A stretch of 10,435 nucleotides of DNA from NCBI GenBank assembly GCA_038316335.1, contig JBBQAM010000085.1:1-10435 (forward strand). Reading direction: 5' to 3'. Numbering within the stretch: the first letter of the stretch is position 1; each line of letters opens with the position of its first letter. This stretch comes from JALHST01 sp038316335. GTDB taxonomy: Bacteria; Bacteroidota; Bacteroidia; Flavobacteriales; Flavobacteriaceae. The notes beneath the pieces were generated by a model. It saw only the letters and a program-made list of their open reading frames with translations. It was not told the origin of the DNA and searched no databases. Shown piece by piece: positions 7,043-10,435 of this stretch. The translations under genes were made by a program, and so were the position numbers.

Positions 7043-7412
7043 TTTTGAAATAAAAACAAATTATTTTTAACTCAAAAAATATCTGCCCCTTATTGATGAC
7101 ATTCAAAGTATATTACAAATTGTGATGCTTTTTTTTGATTTTCTGTATCCCTAATAATTAGTGAATTCTTCATATTTTCCATCTTCCTACGGAAGTTGAG
7201 AAACGCTTCCTTCCAAGCCCAACAGGATGGGAGTATCAGTAAATATGGACGGTCTACATGTGGAAATATTAACGGAAACTACCAAAAAATGCCATCAATA
7301 GGCTAAGTAATTATCGTCTTAATTAGTCTCATACTACTATATAGTTTATTGCAAAAGTCATAAATTCAATTTACGAAACAATCTAGGGGGTCATCATGTT
7401 TCTAGTTATGGC
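7043..7412. other. 370-bp convergent intergenic gap, no supportable gene
   Basis: The methyltransferase gene and the GDCCVxC gene converge here, so both transcripts should end in this stretch. I see no strong hairpin followed by a T-run. The best small stem is CTTCC-TAC-GGAAG at 7183-7195, without a T tract. The stretch around 7195-7285 has protein-like but stop-interrupted readings in more than one frame and may be a decayed coding remnant. No family is recognised and no start codon can be supported. Confidence 0.5.
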
Positions 7413-7622
7413 TCAGCAACAATTTGACCCTTCCTGTATCGGGGGACAGGCAACAGTTCCGTAGGAACAATAGACACAGCAATCGCCTTCCTTTGGTTTT
7501 ATAAGGGTCTTGCAGTTTTCACATTCGTAAAAAAACTGACAGGCCGTTGTAGGCATTTCTTCTTCTTTTTTATATCCACACTTGGGACAGGTAATCGTTG
7601 ATTCCAGTGCAACTGCCATCAT
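7413..7622 (-). CDS. GDCCVxC-domain cysteine-rich protein
   Basis: The 69-residue cytosolic protein has 11 cysteines. In order: CPKCG (Cys12, Cys15), the MPTTACQFFYEC block (Cys28, Cys34), Cys37, the family signature GDCCVYCSYG (Cys48, Cys49, Cys52), CPPIQ (Cys59) and a terminal Cys-Cys (68-69). It is a member of the GDCCVxC-domain family, which is often found beside merTP-type genes and which includes selenocysteine-containing members; this copy uses ordinary codons throughout. Biochemical function is not established. Two CxxC-like pairs plus a triple-Cys signature suggest binding of Hg2+ or other soft metals after import by MerTP. Its start ATG at 7622 overlaps the MerTP stop (ATGA, 4 bp), implying translational coupling; the next codon is also ATG. 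Confidence 0.9.
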   Translation of the reverse strand: MMAVALESTITCPKCGYKKEEEMPTTACQFFYECENCKTLIKPKEGDCCVYCSYGTVACPPIQEGSNCC

Positions 7623-8215
7623 TTAATTATTTTATATCCTGTATCCGATATGGCTTTTTCAATCGCCTCGATCTTTACTTTGCTTTCATCAAACTTGACA
7701 ATGGTATTTGCAGTTTCATAATTGGCATCTACGGCCAATATGCCTTCAAGTTTGTTCACTTCGCTTTCAATGTGCGCTTCACAGCCGGAACAGGTCATTC
7801 CCTCTATATCGACCTTTATTTCCCTGATGTTCGCTTGTTCCACAAAAACTACTTCTTTGGCAACTGGAGAATTGGCGTAGAAAATACCTGAATAATAAGG
7901 GAAGGCCAACATAACCCCCGCAAATAGCGTCACAAACAATAAAAACTTTTTGGAATTGATAAATATTGGCTTGTCATCCTCACAGGCGCAATCGATTTCC
8001 TCTTGACTTTTTGGTTTTAGCTTTTGATACCAAGCTATAGCCAATACCAAAATGGTCAGGCCTATTAAATAAGGCCGGAAAGGTTCGACCCATAAGAATG
8101 TTGAAGCGGCACCAGTGGTTCCGGCCAACAATGCAAGTACGGGAGCAACACAACAGAGCGATGCGGTCAATGCCGTAAATAAGGAGGTTCCTACTAATTT
8201 TTTATCCAGGTCCAT
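7619..8215 (-). CDS. merTP: mercuric transport protein MerTP (MerT-MerP fusion)
   Basis: The 198-residue protein joins a MerT-like membrane part to a C-terminal MerP-like HMA domain. Helix 1 contains the Cys-Cys pair (Cys21, Cys22 in SLCCVAPVL) that receives Hg2+ in MerT. A cytoplasmic loop carries CAC (Cys76, Cys78). A third helix spans about 90-107, and the HMA domain (about 131-198) has GMTCSGC (Cys142, Cys145). By family knowledge, Hg2+ is bound by the HMA domain, passed to the helix-1 pair and delivered to cytosolic thiols, normally MerA. No merA is visible, so the receiver may be encoded elsewhere, or the system may serve a different soft metal or the GDCCVxC protein. It is 3 bp from the ArsR gene and overlaps the next gene by 4 bp. 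Confidence 0.92.
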   Translation of the reverse strand: MDLDKKLVGTSLFTALTASLCCVAPVLALLAGTTGAASTFLWVEPFRPYLIGLTILVLAIAWYQKLKPKSQEEIDCACEDDKPIFINSKKFLLFVTLFAGVMLAFPYYSGIFYANSPVAKEVVFVEQANIREIKVDIEGMTCSGCEAHIESEVNKLEGILAVDANYETANTIVKFDESKVKIEAIEKAISDTGYKIIK

Positions 8216-8218
8216 AAG

Positions 8219-8587
8219 TTATACCAATACGTTTTCATTTTTTAATAATTCGAACAGGGGATTCAGCATAAAGACCCTATCGGGATGTAGCGCATAGAAA
8301 ATAGTCTGGGCCTCCTTTTCGGAAAAAATCAATTTTCTATCCCGGAGCTTTCTCAAATGCTGGGATATTGCGGAAACGTTCATCCCTAAAATATCGCTCA
8401 AATCACAGACACATAGCCGATTCTCTTTTTGGAGAAGGAACAATATCTTTAGACGTACCGGATTTCCGGCCAAACTAAGAACCTCTGAAACGGATATAAA
8501 AGAACCCTCTAATTCTTCGATTGATGACGTACAATCCATAATCTGTTTGGCGTCAGCCTCCAATCGAATACAAATCTGTTTTTCCAT
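8219..8587 (-). CDS. ArsR/SmtB-family metal-responsive repressor
   Basis: The 122-residue protein is a winged helix-turn-helix repressor. The segment ENRLCVCDLSDILGMNVSAISQHLRKLRDRKLI (in pieces: the metal box LCVCDL at 58-63, then the recognition helix) is diagnostic of the family. Cys59 and Cys61, with N-terminal Cys6 and Cys19, resemble the thiolate site that CadC-type members use for soft metals (Cd2+, Pb2+, Hg2+, Bi3+) through an N-terminal arm plus the CVC motif; exact ligands are inferred. It heads the merTP operon and presumably represses it through the inverted repeat at 8610-8631. Here an ArsR protein occupies the place that MerR holds in classical mer operons. The start at 8587 keeps Cys6 and sits 4 nt after a promoter -7 box. 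Confidence 0.92.
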   Translation of the reverse strand: MEKQICIRLEADAKQIMDCTSSIEELEGSFISVSEVLSLAGNPVRLKILFLLQKENRLCVCDLSDILGMNVSAISQHLRKLRDRKLIFSEKEAQTIFYALHPDRVFMLNPLFELLKNENVLV

Positions 8588-8591
8588 ACTC

Positions 8592-8621
8592 CAAAGATAG
8601 GCATTTTACTATTTAAGCAAA
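8592..8621 (-). promoter_or_regulatory. Bacteroidota-type promoter for the arsR-merTP operon, possibly leaderless
   Basis: On the minus strand TTTG (8621-8618) is followed after 18 nt by TATCTTTG (8599-8592), matching the Bacteroidota consensus of TTTG and TAnnTTTG. Only 4 nt separate the -7 box from the ArsR ATG (8587), so the expected transcription start falls at or within a base or two of the ATG. A leaderless transcript is therefore predicted. This is the only exact TAnnTTTG with a correctly spaced TTTG that I found in the gene gaps I scanned. Confidence 0.65.
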
Positions 8622-8631
8622 TGCTAAAATA
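8610..8631. promoter_or_regulatory. candidate ArsR operator: 10-2-10 inverted repeat
   Basis: Plus-strand half-sites TATTTAAGCA (8610-8619) and TGCTAAAATA (8622-8631), separated by AA, pair at 9 of 10 positions. The size and symmetry match ArsR/SmtB operators, which are imperfect 12-2-12 AT-rich palindromes. The repeat covers the -33 TTTG element, so bound repressor would block RNA polymerase. It lies 23 bp upstream of the ArsR start codon. Confidence 0.7.
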
Positions 8632-8714
8632 CTATTAAAAAAACAATACCTTAAAACGGCCGATTAAAAGAAAGTCAAGGTACTATAAAACGTTCCTCGT
8701 TACGGCGCTATATC

Positions 8715-8807
8715 CTACAACTTTATTTTTTGTAACCTTACAGCATTCAAAATTGTAAGCAGCATTAAATTGAGAAAATTAAGACCACTTTGTTTTATAG
8801 AACACAT
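8715..8807 (-). pseudogene. remnant of a second P1B-type ATPase C-terminus
   Basis: The minus strand encodes a tail ending LTILNAVRLQKIKL and TAG at 8717-8715. This copies the end of the ATPase at 9084-10435 (LAILNAVRLQKMKW and TAG). From the stop backwards, 31 of 39 bases agree without gaps, and most differences are compatible with protein constraint. Upstream of that the similarity is lost: the frame reads FLNLML where the real ATPase has DVGVAF, with a stop not far above. An ATG at 8807 would give a 30-residue frame, but it is unlikely to be a gene. It looks like the last part of an older tandem ATPase copy removed by deletion or recombination. Confidence 0.7.
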
Positions 8808-8858
8808 CAATTTATCCTTCACAACTTTTGCTTATTTTATTGCTATGCTAATTTTTTT

Positions 8859-9050
8859 TTAATGGATATCTATCAATTCCTTATGTACAAACATTACTAT
8901 GAATTCCAAGAACAAGGCAAAACAGACTAACACAATAAAAACGATTAGAATAATAATCCAAACTATTTTATCTTTTTTAGAAATACTGCTTTTTACAGGA
9001 GGTACTTTATTGATTTTTTTGTTGCGTCTATTTCGGCGATTTTCTGACAT
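8859..9050 (-). CDS. small single-helix membrane protein with MxENRRNRR N-terminus
   Basis: The 63-residue protein begins MSENRRNRRNKKINK, has PPVKSSISKKDK before the membrane and then one long hydrophobic helix (about residues 29-54), with a short polar tail ending KELIDIH. It is the clearest relative of the plus-strand gene at 1086-1238 (ENRRNRR and ISKK shared, similar helix position). The basic N-terminus should face the cytoplasm. It begins 33 bp after the stop of the Zn/Cd/Pb-type ATPase and is probably cotranscribed with it. The position resembles that of small helper peptides of membrane pumps, but no such role is known for this family. Function is unrecognised. Confidence 0.75.
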   Translation of the reverse strand: MSENRRNRRNKKINKVPPVKSSISKKDKIVWIIILIVFIVLVCFALFLEFIVMFVHKELIDIH

Positions 9051-9083
9051 GGAATATCATTTTTGCTATGAAATAATCAATCC

Positions 9084-10435
9084 CTACCATTTCATCTTCT
9101 GCAACCTCACAGCATTCAAGATAGCTAAGAACGCAACACCCACGTCGGCAAAGACCGCCTCCCACATCGTGGCCAATCCACCTGCGCCCAAGATCAAAAC
9201 CACAGCTTTTACCCCAAAAGCCAATCCAATATTCTGCCAAACGATTCGCCTAGTTGAACGACCTATTTTGATAGCTCTAGCAATCTTGCTCGGTTGGTCG
9301 GTTTGTATTATAACGTCCGCCGTTTCAATGGCTACATCGCTGCCCAGACCACCCATGGCAATGCCTACATCACTTGCTGCCAAAACTGGTGCATCGTTGA
9401 TGCCATCGCCAATAAAAGCAACTTTACTGTTGGTTTCGGACATCAGCTTTTCAACTTCGGCCAATTTATCTTCTGGCAACAAACCACCTTTGGCCCAATC
9501 GATACCCATTTCCTTTGCGACTTGTTGCGTAATTGAATCTTTATCTCCAGAAAGCATTATGATTTTTGAAATGCCTGCTTCGCGAATCTGTTTGATGGCA
9601 TTGTGAGCATCGTCCTTCAATTCGTCCGCAATGATTACATAGCCAGCGAATTTGCCTTCAACGGCTACCATAACGATTGATTCCACTATAGTGTCGGTTT
9701 CGGAAGGGACTTCGATTTTGTTTGAAGTCATCAATGTTTTATTCCCGACTAAAACAGTTTTCCCATTTACATTTCCTTTTAGTCCTTTTCCCGCGACTTC
9801 GGAAACACTTGTGGCTTGAAAATCCTCGCCGTCCGCTTTATATTCCATAATCGCCTTGGCGATGGGGTGGGTGGATTGTTCTTCCATCGCCATCAGGTAT
9901 TTCATAAATTCTGCTTCTTCCCAATCAATGGATTTTATTTCCTTGATTTTAAACACCCCTTTGGTCACGGTTCCGGTTTTGTCCATTACTATCGTATTCA
10001 CTTTGGTCATTTCATCCAAAAATGAAGCACCCTTAAATAGAATACCATTTTTTGAAGCTGCTCCCAATCCGCCAAAATAACCCAACGGAATAGAGATCAC
10101 CAAGGCACACGGACAGGAAATAACCAAGAAAATCAAGGCTCGATACAACCAATCCCGAAATACATAATCATCGACAAAAAAATAGGGGAAGAACGTCAGG
10201 CCGATAGCGAGGAACACCACTATGGGCGTATAAATTCTCGCAAATTTCCGGATAAACAATTCCGTTTTTGATTTCCGTGCGGTAGCGTTCTGCACCATAT
10301 CAAGAATCCGGGCGATGGAACTATCCTTAAACTCTTTAGTGGTTTCGATTTCAATGACACCATCCAGATTGATGCTTCCCGCAAATACTTTTTCGCCTTT
10401 TGCAATGCTATCGGGTTTGCTTTCGCCGGTCAAGG
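9084..10435 (-). CDS. zntA: Zn/Cd/Pb-type P1B ATPase (ZntA/CadA-like), 5' end outside the window
   Basis: About 450 C-terminal residues are present; the gene enters from the right edge. The first full codon is TTG, the leucine of the actuator motif LTGES, so it is internal and not a start. Visible motifs in order are TGES, the metal site CPC in ISCPCALVISIPLGYFGG, the phosphorylation motif DKTGT, STHP (the P1B HP pair), SGDKDS and GDGINDAP. Helix 7 carries the lysine of FGVKAVVLILG and helix 8 the aspartate of FADVGVAF; Lys and Asp at these places, with CPC, define P1B-2 exporters of Zn2+, Cd2+ and Pb2+. This separates it from the copper pump CopA on the other strand. The missing part should hold the N-terminal metal-binding region and the first four helices. 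The small membrane protein gene follows after 33 bp. Confidence 0.95.
   Translation of the reverse strand, partial: LTGESKPDSIAKGEKVFAGSINLDGVIEIETTKEFKDSSIARILDMVQNATARKSKTELFIRKFARIYTPIVVFLAIGLTFFPYFFVDDYVFRDWLYRALIFLVISCPCALVISIPLGYFGGLGAASKNGILFKGASFLDEMTKVNTIVMDKTGTVTKGVFKIKEIKSIDWEEAEFMKYLMAMEEQSTHPIAKAIMEYKADGEDFQATSVSEVAGKGLKGNVNGKTVLVGNKTLMTSNKIEVPSETDTIVESIVMVAVEGKFAGYVIIADELKDDAHNAIKQIREAGISKIIMLSGDKDSITQQVAKEMGIDWAKGGLLPEDKLAEVEKLMSETNSKVAFIGDGINDAPVLAASDVGIAMGGLGSDVAIETADVIIQTDQPSKIARAIKIGRSTRRIVWQNIGLAFGVKAVVLILGAGGLATMWEAVFADVGVAFLAILNAVRLQKMKW

Larger units (their letters stand above)
8588..8858. other. gap between the small membrane protein and ArsR genes
   Basis: This 271-bp stretch holds the arsR-merTP promoter and operator at its left end (8592-8631) and the ATPase tail remnant at 8715-8807. 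Nothing else is supportable; an A/T-rich run at about 8841-8862 could help end the transcript from the small membrane protein gene. Confidence 0.5.

Noticed and set aside
7040..7047. TAATTTTG match to the Bacteroidota -7 box at the end of the methyltransferase gene
   Set aside because: No TTTG lies at the right distance upstream and no plus-strand gene follows; chance in AT-rich DNA.
7183..7195. CTTCC-TAC-GGAAG hairpin as a terminator
   Set aside because: The stem is only 5 bp and no T-run follows on either strand.
7413..7415. TGA at the end of the GDCCVxC gene read as selenocysteine
   Set aside because: The family has selenoprotein members, but all signature positions here are Cys codons and nothing protein-like follows the TGA.
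8899..9606. A 235-codon plus-strand open frame
   Set aside because: It lies opposite the ATPase and the small membrane protein gene, has no recognisable family and is an antisense shadow.
10431..10433. Apparent start codon of the right-edge ATPase
   Set aside because: The codon is TTG and encodes the Leu of the LTGES actuator motif; it is internal, and the gene continues beyond the window.
1..10435. CRISPR arrays, tRNA or rRNA genes, transposase or integrase genes
   Set aside because: No regularly spaced repeats, RNA-gene hallmarks or recombinase motifs were seen on either strand.

Overview
The window looks like part of a metal-resistance island from a flavobacterium (Bacteroidota, Flavobacteriaceae-like). 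The evidence is a low GC content (roughly 35-45% by eye), protein families typical of that group, almost no Shine-Dalgarno sequences, and a recognisable Bacteroidota-type promoter (TTTG, 18 nt, TAnnTTTG) before the ArsR gene. No integrase, transposase, rRNA, tRNA or CRISPR array is visible.

Plus-strand half (1-7042). The left edge holds an unclear gene 3' end. Next come a three-helix membrane protein with a C-terminal DUF305 domain, two 50-residue single-helix membrane proteins, and a regulator joining an HMA-like domain (MxCxxC) to an AraC-type DNA-binding domain. A CDF cation exporter follows, then a Cu(I) P1B-type ATPase (CopA), a free HMA copper chaperone, a membrane-anchored MtfA/M90 zinc peptidase and a class I SAM methyltransferase. 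This half reads mainly as copper handling: sensing (HMA-AraC), delivery (HMA chaperone) and export (CopA), with CDF adding divalent-metal export. The roles of the DUF305 protein, peptidase and methyltransferase are inferred only from context.

Minus-strand half (7413-10435). Read right to left, a Zn/Cd/Pb-type P1B ATPase enters from beyond the window and is followed by a third small single-helix protein. Next is a relic of a second P-type ATPase C-terminus. A tight three-gene operon follows: an ArsR/SmtB repressor, the mercuric-transport fusion MerTP and a GDCCVxC cysteine-rich protein. A near-perfect inverted repeat overlies the operon promoter, and the predicted transcription start falls on or beside the start codon, so the mRNA may be leaderless. 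No mercuric reductase (merA) or organomercurial lyase (merB) is in view. The two halves converge on a 370-bp gap (7043-7412) with no supportable gene.

Least described: a family of short single-helix membrane proteins with a basic N-terminus. Two copies share M-[CS]-ENRRNRR and ISKK before the helix, and a third is more divergent. They sit beside metal genes at both ends of the window, and two of them are 50-codon genes that annotation pipelines easily miss.
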